Assembly: GCA_947626575.1 (NCBI GenBank)
Contig: CANQSR010000003.1
Coordinates: 1-64,000 of the forward strand
Direction: 5' to 3'
Origin: an uncultured Clostridia bacterium
GTDB lineage: Bacteria > Bacillota > Clostridia > Christensenellales > Borkfalkiaceae
Length of the DNA stretch: 64,000 bases
A program made the translations under genes and the position numbers. The notes under the pieces are model-generated. The model was not told the origin of the DNA. It saw nothing but the letters and a program-made list of their open reading frames with translations, and searched no databases. This document shows, in pieces, positions 8,994 through 17,926 of the stretch. The number at the start of each line of letters is the position of its first letter. Position 1 is the stretch's first letter.

Positions 8994-11324
8994 TTATTGG
9001 CGTACATATACCCGGCAGGAGACCGCGCCCGCCGTGACGCTGCCCGTCTCGGTGGTAAGCGCCGCCGCGCCCGCCCGCTCTCCGTCGATGAAGAGCTGCC
9101 AATCGCCCGCAGGGAGCGCAACGGTCTTTTCCCGCTCCTCTGCGTTGTAGATGATGAACAAATCGCGTTCGCCGTCAAGGTGCATCGTGAGCGCGATCGC
9201 CGCGCCGTCTGTCTTTGCATCCGTGACCACGGTTTGGGGGGAGCGCAGGATCTTATGCGCCCTGCGGAATGCGATCAGCCCGCGGTAGTATTCCTTTGCC
9301 CGCGTCTGCGGCGAGCTGTCCGTCAGAAGCTCCCATTGGAGGACGTTGACCTCGTCGGAAGCATTGTAGCTGTTGGCGTTATAGCTCCCGTCCGCGTTCT
9401 TCTTGGTGCGGAGCATCTCTTCGCCCGCTTGCAGGAAGGGAACGCCGAGCGACGTCTGCACGATCGCGGCGCAGAGCAGATCACGTTTGAGCCGCATATC
9501 GAGGGTACTCTCCTCCTCGCCGTACGCCGAGCAGATCTTATCCCAAAGCGTCAGATTGTCGTGTGCGGAGGCGTAATTGATGACGTTCGTGCCGTTGTAT
9601 GCGCTCCAAACGCCCTTGCTGTTCCTCGCGCCGATTTCCGCGTTCTCCACGCCGCCGTTCACGCCGAACAGGATGCCGCTTGCAAGATCGGCGATCGCGC
9701 CCGTCGCAAAGCCCGTATCCCTGCCGTCTGCGGAGCCTTTGAGCGCGTCCCGCAGCGCGTCGTTGAACATGGCGATGCCGTTCGTCTGCGCCTCTTCGTT
9801 GACCGCGCGGATGTTGCCAAGCACGGCCTGTTTTTCCGCGGGGAGCGTCGTACTTCCGCCCGTCCAACCCTCGCCGTACAAAATGGCGTTGGGGTTTACC
9901 TCGTGGACGGCCCTTTCGATCTCTTGCATGGTTTCCGCGTCGTGAAGCCCCATGAGGTCGAAGCGGAACCCGTCGAGGTGGTATTCTTTGAGCCAATAGA
10001 GGACGGAATCGCGCATGAACCGGCGGAACATCGCCCTCTCGCTCGCCGTCTCGTTGCCGCACCCCGAACCCTCCGAGGGCTTGCCGTTGGAGAGGTAGCG
10101 GTAGTAATAATGCGGCACGATCTTGTTGAAGTTGGAATTCAGGTCAAACGTGTGGTTATACACCACGTCCATGATGACGCCGATGCCGCTACTATGCAGC
10201 GACTGTACCATGCGTTTGAACTCGTTCACCCGCACTTCGCCGCGGGCGGCGTCGGTGGAATAACTGCCTTCGGGGACGTTGTAGTTCTGCGGGTCGTATC
10301 CCCAATTCCTTTGGCCGCCGTCCCCTTCGTCTACGCTCGCAAAGTCGTACGCGGGCAGAAGGTGGACGTGCGTGATGCCGAGGTCTTTGAGATAGTCTAC
10401 GCCGACGGGCATCCCCGCACTGTTTTTGAGTCCCGTCTCGGTGAAAGCAAGATACTTTCCCTTGTATTTCGATTGCGGAAGTTCCTTTGAAAAATCCCTT
10501 ACGTGGATCTCCCAGATCTCCGCGTCCGTGTAGTTGAAGTCATCTCTTTCCGCGAAGGGGGACACATCTTCCGCCCACCCCTGCGGGTCGGTCGAACCCA
10601 AATCGAGGATCATGCCGCGCGCGCCGTTGAGGCCCGCGGATACGGCATAGGGGTCGACCGCTTCCTCCTTCCCAAGAGCCGTCTCCACCGTGTAGGTATA
10701 GTACAGCCCCGAAAGATTTTCGTTTTCTATGTGTTCCCAAACTCCCCGCTCTCCCCTTGTCATGGGGATGCTCTTCAATGGACTTCCACCGCTTCCGCTC
10801 TGATAGAGGTTCAATGTCACCGCGGTTGCGGTGGGCGCCCAAAGATGGAGGAATGTTTGTGTATCTGTAAGTTTGACGCCCAAATCGCCGTCATAGGCGT
10901 ATTCCTGTTCAAATTCTTCGCTCCCGAAATACGTCGTGGGGACGATGGGTACGGCGGGAGACCCCGCCACCGAAAGCCCGTATGTTCCCGTGAGCGAGAG
11001 CGGCGAAGGGAAGATGAGCTCGGCTTGCAGATTGGAGATCTTCTCCACCCGCGAAAATGCGACTTCTCTCCCGTTTTCCGTCACCTTGATTGCGGCCCGT
11101 TCGAGTCCGGGAAGCGCCTTCGTCAGCCCGAACCGCACGGTTTTGAGATCGCGCAGGTCGGCAAAGGCGACCGTTGGCCCTCGGTATTCTTCCGTCATCT
11201 TTTCCTTGCAGGTATCGCACATGCCGTCCCCGTCTTTATCCTCGTGCGTATGCACGGGAGACGAGCAGGCGCAAACCGCAAACAAGGCCAATATCAGCAT
11301 CGTAAGCGCGGCGGCTCTCTTCAT
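8994..11324 (-). CDS. Surface type I pullulanase lipoprotein (GH13_14)
   Basis: 776-aa debranching enzyme for alpha-1,6 links in pullulan or starch, anchored at C20 after the signal peptide. Directly behind the anchor is a short Asp-rich tag (HTHEDKDGDGMCDTC, residues 25-39). A CBM48-type sandwich precedes the barrel. The pullulanase hallmark NWGYDPQNYNVPEGSY is at 341-356; catalytic D457 (FRFDLMG), E486 (LYGEGW) and D590 (SAHDN) are present. It is 9 bases behind malQ, so both are in one transcript. No SLH or LPXTG anchor is seen. Confidence 0.93.
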   Translation of the reverse strand: MKRAAALTMLILALFAVCACSSPVHTHEDKDGDGMCDTCKEKMTEEYRGPTVAFADLRDLKTVRFGLTKALPGLERAAIKVTENGREVAFSRVEKISNLQAELIFPSPLSLTGTYGLSVAGSPAVPIVPTTYFGSEEFEQEYAYDGDLGVKLTDTQTFLHLWAPTATAVTLNLYQSGSGGSPLKSIPMTRGERGVWEHIENENLSGLYYTYTVETALGKEEAVDPYAVSAGLNGARGMILDLGSTDPQGWAEDVSPFAERDDFNYTDAEIWEIHVRDFSKELPQSKYKGKYLAFTETGLKNSAGMPVGVDYLKDLGITHVHLLPAYDFASVDEGDGGQRNWGYDPQNYNVPEGSYSTDAARGEVRVNEFKRMVQSLHSSGIGVIMDVVYNHTFDLNSNFNKIVPHYYYRYLSNGKPSEGSGCGNETASERAMFRRFMRDSVLYWLKEYHLDGFRFDLMGLHDAETMQEIERAVHEVNPNAILYGEGWTGGSTTLPAEKQAVLGNIRAVNEEAQTNGIAMFNDALRDALKGSADGRDTGFATGAIADLASGILFGVNGGVENAEIGARNSKGVWSAYNGTNVINYASAHDNLTLWDKICSAYGEEESTLDMRLKRDLLCAAIVQTSLGVPFLQAGEEMLRTKKNADGSYNANSYNASDEVNVLQWELLTDSSPQTRAKEYYRGLIAFRRAHKILRSPQTVVTDAKTDGAAIALTMHLDGERDLFIIYNAEEREKTVALPAGDWQLFIDGERAGAAALTTETGSVTAGAVSCRVYVRQ

Positions 11325-11333
11325 GCCCCTCTT

Positions 11334-12818
11334 CTATGCTCTCCCATACTTTTTGGCAAGCTCCGAAACCCTTTCCGCCGCTTCCCGCGGAAATTCATCT
11401 GCGGTAAAACGAAAACTCCAATTTGCGTCGGAAACGGTGGACGGGGCGTTGATCCGCGCTTCGTTTCCCATGTGGAGAATGTCCTGCATGGGGACGATCA
11501 CGGCATTTGCCCTGCTTGCGAAGAGCAGTTCTATGATCGTATCGCAAATCGCCCGATTGTTCTCTGTATGACAGGCGATCCCCGCTCTTTTGCACTCCTC
11601 TTTCAAGTCGGCTATCCATCGCGTCCGCCACTGTCCATTCAGCTCCGAAACCCGCGCAAACAGCGTTTCATTGTCGTGTGTACTCGTGTATGCTACAACG
11701 TTTTCTTTGAAGTTGCTCGGCTTGTGTCCGTTTTCGGGATTGCCGTCGAACGCTTCCTGTAAGATCTTCATTCCCGCGAAACCCGTTTTATCGAGTTCGC
11801 GCCGCACTCTCGGCGTTACGATCCCCAAGTCCTCGGCGACGATCGGCGCGCCGTGGAAGTTCCCGAAAAGTTTTGCCCCCGGACCCTTTCTCCATCTCCC
11901 CGATTTCGCCGTCGTGGCCGTTTTCGGAATGCTGTAATAGCGCACCGTGCCGATGAAGTGGTCTATCCGCAAAATATCGTAAGTGGAAAGCGCCGTTTCA
12001 AGCCGCGCCCGCCACCATGCATATCCCGCTTCGCCCATATCGTTCCAACGATAGACGGGATTGCCCCAAAGCTGCCCTTCCTCCGAGAAAGCGTCCGGGG
12101 GGACGCCCGCTTGCGCCGCGGGATTGCCTTTCTTGTCGATCTGAAACAGATCGCGCTTGTATTTCCAAAACTCTACGCTGTCACGGGCGACGTAATAGGG
12201 AATGTCCCCCATGATCTTTACGCCATTTTGGTTTGCGTAACGTTTGAGTTCGCGCCACTGCCTGAGAAACAAGAATTGCGTGAATTGCCACAACCCGATC
12301 TCTGCATTTTCCCGCGCAAAAGCTCTGCTTTGTTCTTGGTTATATTCGGAGCAGTTTCCCCATGCCCAACAGGGAGCGCCCCCGAACGACGACTTCCGCG
12401 CCATAAAGAGCGCAAAGTCCCGATATTTTTCGATTTTCTGAAATTCCCGCCACGCTTTGTCCGTTTTTGGGAAACGGGAATACGCTTCTTTGAGGATCTT
12501 CATCCTCTCGCGGTATTGCCTGCCGTAATCTACGCGGCGACCGTCGCCCGCGAGCGGCGCAAGCTCCTCTTTCGTCACAAGCCCCTCTTCTTCAAGCAGT
12601 TCGAGGTCGATGAAGTAGGGATTGAACGTTCCGGAACAGCACGAGGAATACGGGCTATTCCCGAAGGAAGTGGGTTCGAGCGGCAACACCTGCCAAATGC
12701 GGCAGCCCGCCGCCCGCAGAAAGTCCACGAAGCGATAGGCGGCTTTGCCGAGCGTTCCGATCCCGTATGGGGACGGCAACGAGAAGATCGGCATCAGCAT
12801 TCCGGCGCTCCGAACCAT
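11334..12818 (-). CDS. malQ: 4-alpha-glucanotransferase (amylomaltase, GH77)
   Basis: 494-aa cytoplasmic enzyme that disproportionates maltodextrins, feeding glycogen phosphorylase. Typical motifs are visible: GMLMPIFSLPSPYGIGTLG at the N-terminus, RIWQVLPLEPTSFGNSPYS, DILRIDHFIG with the catalytic Asp, VAEDLGIVTP with the acid/base Glu and YTSTHDNET. The start at 12818 is preceded by GGGAG at 7 bases; an upstream ATG at 12881 would begin before the predicted transcript. First gene of the alpha-glucan operon, with its own promoter (12870-12898) and paired operator-like sites upstream. Confidence 0.93.
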   Translation of the reverse strand: MVRSAGMLMPIFSLPSPYGIGTLGKAAYRFVDFLRAAGCRIWQVLPLEPTSFGNSPYSSCCSGTFNPYFIDLELLEEEGLVTKEELAPLAGDGRRVDYGRQYRERMKILKEAYSRFPKTDKAWREFQKIEKYRDFALFMARKSSFGGAPCWAWGNCSEYNQEQSRAFARENAEIGLWQFTQFLFLRQWRELKRYANQNGVKIMGDIPYYVARDSVEFWKYKRDLFQIDKKGNPAAQAGVPPDAFSEEGQLWGNPVYRWNDMGEAGYAWWRARLETALSTYDILRIDHFIGTVRYYSIPKTATTAKSGRWRKGPGAKLFGNFHGAPIVAEDLGIVTPRVRRELDKTGFAGMKILQEAFDGNPENGHKPSNFKENVVAYTSTHDNETLFARVSELNGQWRTRWIADLKEECKRAGIACHTENNRAICDTIIELLFASRANAVIVPMQDILHMGNEARINAPSTVSDANWSFRFTADEFPREAAERVSELAKKYGRA

Positions 12819-12869
12819 TTTTGCTCCCTTGCGCAGTCGAAACTGTTGTTTCTTGCAACCTATGCTCCC

Positions 12870-12898
12870 ATTATAGCACATAGTTTTTGAAAATGCAA
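12870..12898 (-). promoter_or_regulatory. Sigma-A promoter of malQ operon
   Basis: Minus strand -35 TTGCAT (12898-12893), 17-bp spacer, -10 TATAAT (12875-12870). Predicted start near 12863, about 45 bases before the malQ ATG. Confidence 0.8.
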
Positions 12899-12906
12899 CA
12901 GTTTTT

Positions 12907-12964
12907 ACGTAAATAAATCAAAAAATTTTTTGCTAAAATTTATGAAATCGAAATCTATTTACGT
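12907..12964 (-). promoter_or_regulatory. Paired operator-like sites upstream of malQ
   Basis: ACGTAAATAA (12907-12916) and its inverted partner CTATTTACGT (12955-12964), 48 bp apart start to start. The near site is 8 bp upstream of the -35 box. The near site lies inside a perfect palindrome TTTACGTAAA, compatible with a LacI-type operator. The same pair with identical spacing occurs at 17554-17611. Position upstream of -35 would suit an activator as well as a looping repressor. Confidence 0.65.
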
Positions 12965-13023
12965 TTCTTTTTTTGGGTATGTAAAAACCTTGTTTGGGGG
13001 AAAAATTTGTACGGGGCTTTTCC

Positions 13024-13052
13024 TTGACCGCATATTTTTTTCGTGTTATAAT
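13024..13052 (+). promoter_or_regulatory. Sigma-A promoter of the LacI-family gene
   Basis: TTGACC (13024-13029), 17-bp spacer, TATAAT (13047-13052). Predicted transcript start near 13059 leaves only about 13 bases before the ATG at 13072. Confidence 0.8.
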
Positions 13053-13071
13053 TTTGGCGAGTATATATTAT

Positions 13072-14079
13072 ATGGAAAAGAAGAAGAAGATAACTATGGG
13101 TGAGATCGCCGAGCATTTCGGCGTGACTGCCACTACCATTTCGCGGGCAATCAACGGCGCACCCGATATTTCTCCCGAAACACAGCGGGAGATTTTAGAG
13201 TATTGCGAGCAAGTGGGGTATGTTTCGCGCCGCTCCAAAGCGTTCAAGAAGCAGTATGCCGTTTTTTGGTGCGGGAACAGCCGTGAAAATGACTTTCTGA
13301 ATGCGCTTGCGGCCTCATTCCGCAAAGCCGCATCGGAAGCCAGATGTTCCGTCGTCGATATTCCCGTAGACAATGACTTCGATCTCGGCAAAGTATTTTC
13401 TGAGAAGGGGCTTGACGGAGGCCTCGTTCTCGGTTTGGCATTCAATTCTTCCGCCTATCTTCAAATCAAGCAATCAACGCATCCGCTCGTCTTATTCAAC
13501 AGTCAGGTTGAGAACAACGACCTTGTTGCCTGCGTCAAGAGCCAGGATTTTCTTGCCGCGATCAGCGCAATCGATTATCTTGTTTCTCTCGGCCACACGC
13601 AGATCGGCTTCATCGGCGACGATAAAGACCCGATCGCCAATTCCGAGCGTCTTATCGGCTATGCCACGGGATTGCAGAACAACGCGATCCCCTATCGCTA
13701 TGATTTGACGTTTATCGGCAGCGGCACGGAAACATCGGGCGCGGAAGCCGCAGACTATTTCTTGATGCGGAATAAAGCCGTCACCGCCGTTCTCTCGACC
13801 ACGGCGGAGGCCGCGGCGGGCTTTATCGGCACGATGAACAGGGCGGGATACGCCGTGCCGCGCGATTGCTCCGTGGTGGCTTTCTATGATAAAGTTGCGC
13901 AGGAGTATGAGATCAGCGCTCTCGTCTGCGACCATGAGCTTGCGGGCAAAAAAGCGTTTGCGGCGTTGAAAATTTTCATGGAAAATCTCTGCTCCGTCGA
14001 ATCGGGCGTGGGCTGCAAATTCCTCTCCAAGGAGAAAACCTGCGCACCGAAGCGAATTCCTTTCCGGACCGACGTTTAA
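13072..14079 (+). CDS. LacI-family transcriptional regulator (probable MalR-type)
   Basis: 335 aa: N-terminal LacI helix-turn-helix (MGEIAEHFGVTATTISRAI, residues about 9-27), then a periplasmic-binding-protein-like sensor domain (IDYLVSLGHTQIGFIGDD; VVAFYDKVAQEYEISALV). It is divergent from malQ and is the obvious candidate regulator of the alpha-glucan genes. The start at 13072 is taken because an upstream in-frame ATG (12994) precedes the promoter; a start at 13096 is possible. The Shine-Dalgarno site is weak (GGCGAG) and the leader very short. Effector unknown. Confidence 0.88.
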   Translation: MEKKKKITMGEIAEHFGVTATTISRAINGAPDISPETQREILEYCEQVGYVSRRSKAFKKQYAVFWCGNSRENDFLNALAASFRKAASEARCSVVDIPVDNDFDLGKVFSEKGLDGGLVLGLAFNSSAYLQIKQSTHPLVLFNSQVENNDLVACVKSQDFLAAISAIDYLVSLGHTQIGFIGDDKDPIANSERLIGYATGLQNNAIPYRYDLTFIGSGTETSGAEAADYFLMRNKAVTAVLSTTAEAAAGFIGTMNRAGYAVPRDCSVVAFYDKVAQEYEISALVCDHELAGKKAFAALKIFMENLCSVESGVGCKFLSKEKTCAPKRIPFRTDV

Positions 14080-14114
14080 CGCTTGGGTCTCTCATTCAAA
14101 AAATGCAAAGTAAA

Positions 14115-14147
14115 GGGCGGGAGTGTAGGATCCCGCCCTCGTTTTTT
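14115..14147 (+). terminator. Terminator of the LacI-family gene
   Basis: GGGCGGGA (14115-14122) / TCCCGCCC (14131-14138), then TTTTTT at 14142-14147. Confidence 0.85.
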
Positions 14148-14159
14148 GCATCAAAGACC

Positions 14160-14184
14160 CCCTTGCCGCTATTCGCGGCAAGGG
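14160..14184 (-). terminator. Hairpin after the SusE/SusF-like gene
   Basis: Perfect 10-bp arms CCCTTGCCGC (14160-14169) and GCGGCAAGGG (14175-14184) with a 5-base loop, 12 bases after the stop at 14197. The U-run on the minus strand is poor, so it may be a weak terminator. Confidence 0.55.
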
Positions 14185-14196
14185 AGCGCGATTGAT

Positions 14197-15060
14197 TTAG
14201 CCTTCGGCGGGAGTATGCAGCTCAACTTTTACTTCCTGAGAACCTTCCACCCAAGAAATATCATAGACGCCCTCTTCCGTCACAACAAGGTTGTTATCGA
14301 AGCCGCCGGGATAGTAGGTACCGGTAACGGTGTTGTACAGCTTGAACTGATCTTCAAGCCCAAGCGTCACGGTTGCCGACCAAGTCGTCACTTTGTCTAC
14401 CGTAGCGCTGGTCATCGGGATGCAGTACAATGCAACGCCATCGGGTCCCGCAGGATCGAGGTTATCGGGCCAGCCGCAGGTGGGTACGCTCGCAATCGAG
14501 CCGACAATGTACATTGTGTAGAGATCGAGCGAAGGTACTTCTTTATCGGAGCGGACAAACGAAATGGAAAGGATCGGATCCTCTTCCTGCACGGTCAGCG
14601 TAAAGGTATAATAACCGCTCTCCGCGACATAAATGTTGCCGAGGCCGCCGTCCGAGAAATACCCCTCGGTATCACCGACGATATTCGCAAACTGTGCGCA
14701 CACTTCTTCGGTCCATCCCGAATCATCGGGCGTCGCGTAACTTCCGTCGTTGTAGAGAAGTTTGAACTGATCGCCTTGATACAGAAGAAGCTCCGGGGTT
14801 TTCCAAACGCCGAAATAGTTCGCCTCATCCTCGGTGGTTCCCGTCAGACGCCAATCGGCAAGGTATTCCTGCCAGCTGCAATCCGCCAGATCGCCCGCGC
14901 CGTTGCCCACGAGATACCAACCGCTTGCGGGCAAATCTTCCTGAAGCTCTGCGGCATTCGCCGTAAGCCCCACGCCTGCGCCTGCCGCAATGCCGAGCGA
15001 AAGCACGAGCGCTGCAACGGGTGCGATGATCTTAGAGAACAAACTCTTTGATCTTGCCAT
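14197..15060 (-). CDS. Secreted SusE/SusF-like starch-binding protein
   Basis: 287-aa exported protein with a cleavable signal peptide (likely cut after A36, TANA-AE) and no lipobox. The mature part has two related domains: YLVGNGAGDLADCSW ... YQGDQFKLLYNDG and MYIVGSIASVPTCGW ... LEDQFKLYNTVTG. This pattern (Y-hVG, aspartate-bounded turns, DQFKL) resembles the SusE/SusF outer-surface starch-binding modules of Bacteroidetes. GGAGG precedes the start at 15060; an ORF start at 15138 is upstream of it and lacks a site. It follows the 773-aa lipoprotein gene by 78 bases. Binding to alpha-glucan is inference. Confidence 0.7.
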   Translation of the reverse strand: MARSKSLFSKIIAPVAALVLSLGIAAGAGVGLTANAAELQEDLPASGWYLVGNGAGDLADCSWQEYLADWRLTGTTEDEANYFGVWKTPELLLYQGDQFKLLYNDGSYATPDDSGWTEEVCAQFANIVGDTEGYFSDGGLGNIYVAESGYYTFTLTVQEEDPILSISFVRSDKEVPSLDLYTMYIVGSIASVPTCGWPDNLDPAGPDGVALYCIPMTSATVDKVTTWSATVTLGLEDQFKLYNTVTGTYYPGGFDNNLVVTEEGVYDISWVEGSQEVKVELHTPAEG

Positions 15061-15138
15061 AATAAATTCCTCCTTACAAAAAGTATTTTTGATTTCGCCC
15101 TTACGGGCGTTGAATCCTTGTAAAACACCGTTCATCAC

Positions 15139-17460
15139 TCAGAAGTCTTTTCTCACGGGGAGGCAATATTCCTTCTGAACCATAGCCACCGCAGGCGTCT
15201 CCGCTTGCTTCGTCATCTCCACAAACTCGTAATGGCCACTCACGCTCGAAGTCCAATTCGCTTCCTCTGCACCGTACCAAATGCCGAGCGTCACAAAGAG
15301 CGAGTTTCCGTCTCCCAAATTCTGCAAATCTGCTTCCGTCACGGTAATCGAGAATGTAAAGGTATCTTGCCCCAATTTATCATATCCGCTACCGCCGACA
15401 TCGCTCCCGAATTTGATCTTCGAATACCAATCTTGTTTTGCAGTCTGCCATTCACCCTGATAATAAACAGCATCTGCCTTATTCTTGCTACCCTTCGTTC
15501 CGGCATTGATAAATACGCCATTGAAGAAATAGTGATATGTCTTTGCCGCTTCCACAGTATCCGTTTCGGGATCGTCTACAACATTTCTGAGACTATATAC
15601 AGCAGTTCTCGTCAATGTGTATGTTCCCGCCTCCTTAATCTCAAACGCCATATAACCGGAGGCTTTCAGCATATATTTCGTCCCAATGTCATAAGCATTT
15701 ACGCTTACTGTTCCGGGAGCTTTGCTCGGCATCGTGAACGGAACCGTCACCGTCGCTTCGCAGTCATCACAGGTCGCCGTAATACTACCCTGTTCACCTT
15801 TGGCCGTGGCATTGTAAGCCGCTTCCGCTTTGCTCTTGGCGCTCAAAGGATCATTGCTCTCGGTTGTGCCGTCTTTATAGTCGGTTGCGGGTTTCCCGAA
15901 TGTAAGATGCTCATGATCACAGGAAACGGTCTGAACCTCTCCTTTCGTAAATTCCGCAATCCAACCGCCGAAGATATCGGTGTTGGACACCGCTTGTTCT
16001 TTCAGCGCCGCCGCAAAGAAAGCAAAGCGGAACCACTTCGTTTCAGGCTCCGGTTCATCTCCCTCCTTTGCCGGCTTTTTATACGTTTGCTCAACGGAAT
16101 CAATATCTTCCTGTGTAACGGTAACGGAAATCGATTTGAAGGGCTCCCATCTGTTATTCCATTCGCTCGCGGGTTTTCCGTTGATCTTGACTTTGCTCAT
16201 CCACCCGCTCGCGCCATCCGTAAAGCCGTTGTTCTCTGTTTGCGCATAGTCATAGATACAACCGACCATTTTTGATCCTGAATAATTATTTGTGTTCACC
16301 CCCATGCCCTTGTCCTTGTTTGTGAGATTCACACAGAGGCCTGTGAGCGTGAGCGTTGCGCCATCATCCCAAACCGGCTCAACCATCTCTACCGTATAGA
16401 CGCCCGGCTCTTTTATCAGAAACTTGCCTGCAAAGAAACTCCCTACAAAATAAGTTCCCTCGCGCACGAATAGTGACAGATTTGTAGGTCCGTTCGAAAT
16501 CGAGTAGTCCACCGACACAGTCTCTTCTTTTCCGCAATCAGGGCAAGTTTTCTTCAACTCGGTTGCATGTGTGGGCAAGGTTGTCTTCGTGTAGTTGTAT
16601 TGGAAGCCTTTCTCGTGTTTGCACTTCTCCTGCGAAATCGCCTCACACCCCTCCTGCGTGCAGTGTCCGTCATCGCCGAAAGTGTGCGGAGCAACCGTCG
16701 CGGGGTCCTTTTCGCCGTCTTTGTCGCATTGTCTCCAATGGTTTTCCGCATCAAAGCCCCATTTGTTGTCATTATAAGTGTGCGTATGGTCGCCATAGTC
16801 GCGGGTAAGAATAATGTCAAATTCGCCCAATTTTATAGAAACAAAATATTTTCCTGCCTCATCTACTCGTACGCCATAAGTCGTACCTTGTCCAGACACG
16901 CCGTATTGTTTATGGCTGACTACGTTGATAACAACAACCTGGTCGGCGGTTCCAATCTCAATCGAACTCTCGGATTTCCATGTCTGCGTCTCTTCATCAT
17001 AGTCGAGCTTATAGCCCTTCTCGGCATACTCGCTCCAATTTTTTATGTTACTTGCTTGTTGGCAACGATATTGCCCCTCAAAGGATTTGATTTTCCCGCC
17101 GAGATACATCTGATAAATCTCGTCGAAGCTGCGTTCATAGTCGCAAACGGTGCATTTCGGCTCGTCGCCGTTAAAGGAGTGACGCTCCTTGTCTTTCAGA
17201 ACATCATGCCCGCAGTTGCCCGCATGATAGTGGTAGGTGCTGTCACACGCCCACTTGGTGGTGTCATAGGTGTGTTCGTGAAGCGCGGGATCTTCGCCTT
17301 CGCCGATCCACGTTCCGTCTGCATCGCAGTAGCCGTCGCCGTCTGTGTCGGCGTGTTGATGCTCTTTTTCGCCGTTGGTGCATGCCGCAAACCCGAACGC
17401 CATCATCGCGCTCATCGTCAGTGCGGCAATTTGCAGGAATGCCTTTTTCCCTCTTGCCAT
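15139..17460 (-). CDS. Large surface lipoprotein with Cys-pair segments, function unknown
   Basis: 773-aa lipoprotein (C27, FGFAACTNG). An Asp-rich tag follows the anchor (HQHADTDGDGYCD, residues 34-46). The body alternates beta-rich segments (SIKLGEFDIILTRDYGDHTH; KAPGTVSVNAYDIGTKYMLK) with CxxC pairs such as KCTVCDYE, KTCPDCGKE and TCDDCEAT. These pairs may be disulphide or metal sites. No enzyme motif is recognised. It heads a two-gene unit with the SusE/SusF-like gene and carries the same paired operator sites as malQ, so an alpha-glucan role is likely. GGAAGG precedes the start. Confidence 0.8.
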   Translation of the reverse strand: MARGKKAFLQIAALTMSAMMAFGFAACTNGEKEHQHADTDGDGYCDADGTWIGEGEDPALHEHTYDTTKWACDSTYHYHAGNCGHDVLKDKERHSFNGDEPKCTVCDYERSFDEIYQMYLGGKIKSFEGQYRCQQASNIKNWSEYAEKGYKLDYDEETQTWKSESSIEIGTADQVVVINVVSHKQYGVSGQGTTYGVRVDEAGKYFVSIKLGEFDIILTRDYGDHTHTYNDNKWGFDAENHWRQCDKDGEKDPATVAPHTFGDDGHCTQEGCEAISQEKCKHEKGFQYNYTKTTLPTHATELKKTCPDCGKEETVSVDYSISNGPTNLSLFVREGTYFVGSFFAGKFLIKEPGVYTVEMVEPVWDDGATLTLTGLCVNLTNKDKGMGVNTNNYSGSKMVGCIYDYAQTENNGFTDGASGWMSKVKINGKPASEWNNRWEPFKSISVTVTQEDIDSVEQTYKKPAKEGDEPEPETKWFRFAFFAAALKEQAVSNTDIFGGWIAEFTKGEVQTVSCDHEHLTFGKPATDYKDGTTESNDPLSAKSKAEAAYNATAKGEQGSITATCDDCEATVTVPFTMPSKAPGTVSVNAYDIGTKYMLKASGYMAFEIKEAGTYTLTRTAVYSLRNVVDDPETDTVEAAKTYHYFFNGVFINAGTKGSKNKADAVYYQGEWQTAKQDWYSKIKFGSDVGGSGYDKLGQDTFTFSITVTEADLQNLGDGNSLFVTLGIWYGAEEANWTSSVSGHYEFVEMTKQAETPAVAMVQKEYCLPVRKDF

Positions 17461-17516
17461 GATAAATAAACCTTCCTTTTATAAGATTTTGATTGCGGTG
17501 TTCCGTAATCATTCTT

Positions 17517-17545
17517 ATTTTATCACGGTCAACTTCGCGTGTCAA
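17517..17545 (-). promoter_or_regulatory. Sigma-A promoter of the 773-aa lipoprotein unit
   Basis: Minus strand TTGACA (17545-17540), 17-bp spacer, TAAAAT (17522-17517); about 50 bases from the predicted start to the ATG at 17460. Confidence 0.85.
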
Positions 17546-17553
17546 TAGGAATA

Positions 17554-17611
17554 ACGTAAATAATTTTATTTTTTGTGAAGAAAGTCCGTTTCTGAGCCGT
17601 TCTATTTACGT
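17554..17611 (-). promoter_or_regulatory. Paired operator-like sites, second copy
   Basis: ACGTAAATAA (17554-17563) and CTATTTACGT (17602-17611), 48 bp apart, the near one 8 bp upstream of the -35 box. This is exactly the arrangement seen at malQ, 4.6 kb away. Confidence 0.65.
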
Positions 17612-17680
17612 TAAATATACGTTTGTTGCTTCGTAGCTTGTCCCCTCGGCCGTCTCTCCGTCCTCGGAAACCTTTCATTT

Positions 17681-17711
17681 ATTTAACTGTTGGAAGTCTT
17701 AAAATGTTACA
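17681..17711 (-). promoter_or_regulatory. ECF-type promoter element, copy A
   Basis: Read on the minus strand: TGTAACATTTT, 9 bases, AACAGTTAAAT. It points toward the 773-aa lipoprotein gene, about 220 bases away. The rest of the 17461-17926 gap holds only the promoter and operator sites listed separately. Confidence 0.65.
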
Positions 17712-17862
17712 AAAAACTTCCGAAAAAAACAAAAATTTCCTGTCTTTTTCCCCTCGCGCGCGACAAATTTTTATTATGGATTTGCCGACCGCTAATATGG
17801 GATTTGCCGACCGCCGCCCTTATTTCAAAAACTTTTTAGTAAATCATAACTTCAATTTTTGT

Positions 17863-17874
17863 AAGTAGCTACTT
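17863..17874. promoter_or_regulatory. Perfect palindrome before the XRE gene
   Basis: AAGTAGCTACTT is a 12-bp perfect palindrome, followed by a TATAAT box at 17899-17904 without a clear -35. It could be an autoregulatory operator of the XRE protein encoded just downstream. Confidence 0.4.
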
Positions 17875-17926
17875 CTTATATTTTCTGTGGTTATACTTTA
17901 TAATATTGGTTGTGGACAGAGACGAA

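Noticed and set aside
17532..17678. 48-codon minus-strand frame starting just after ECF promoter copy A
   Set aside because: No ribosome site, very basic low-complexity product, and it crosses the operator sites and the sigma-A promoter.
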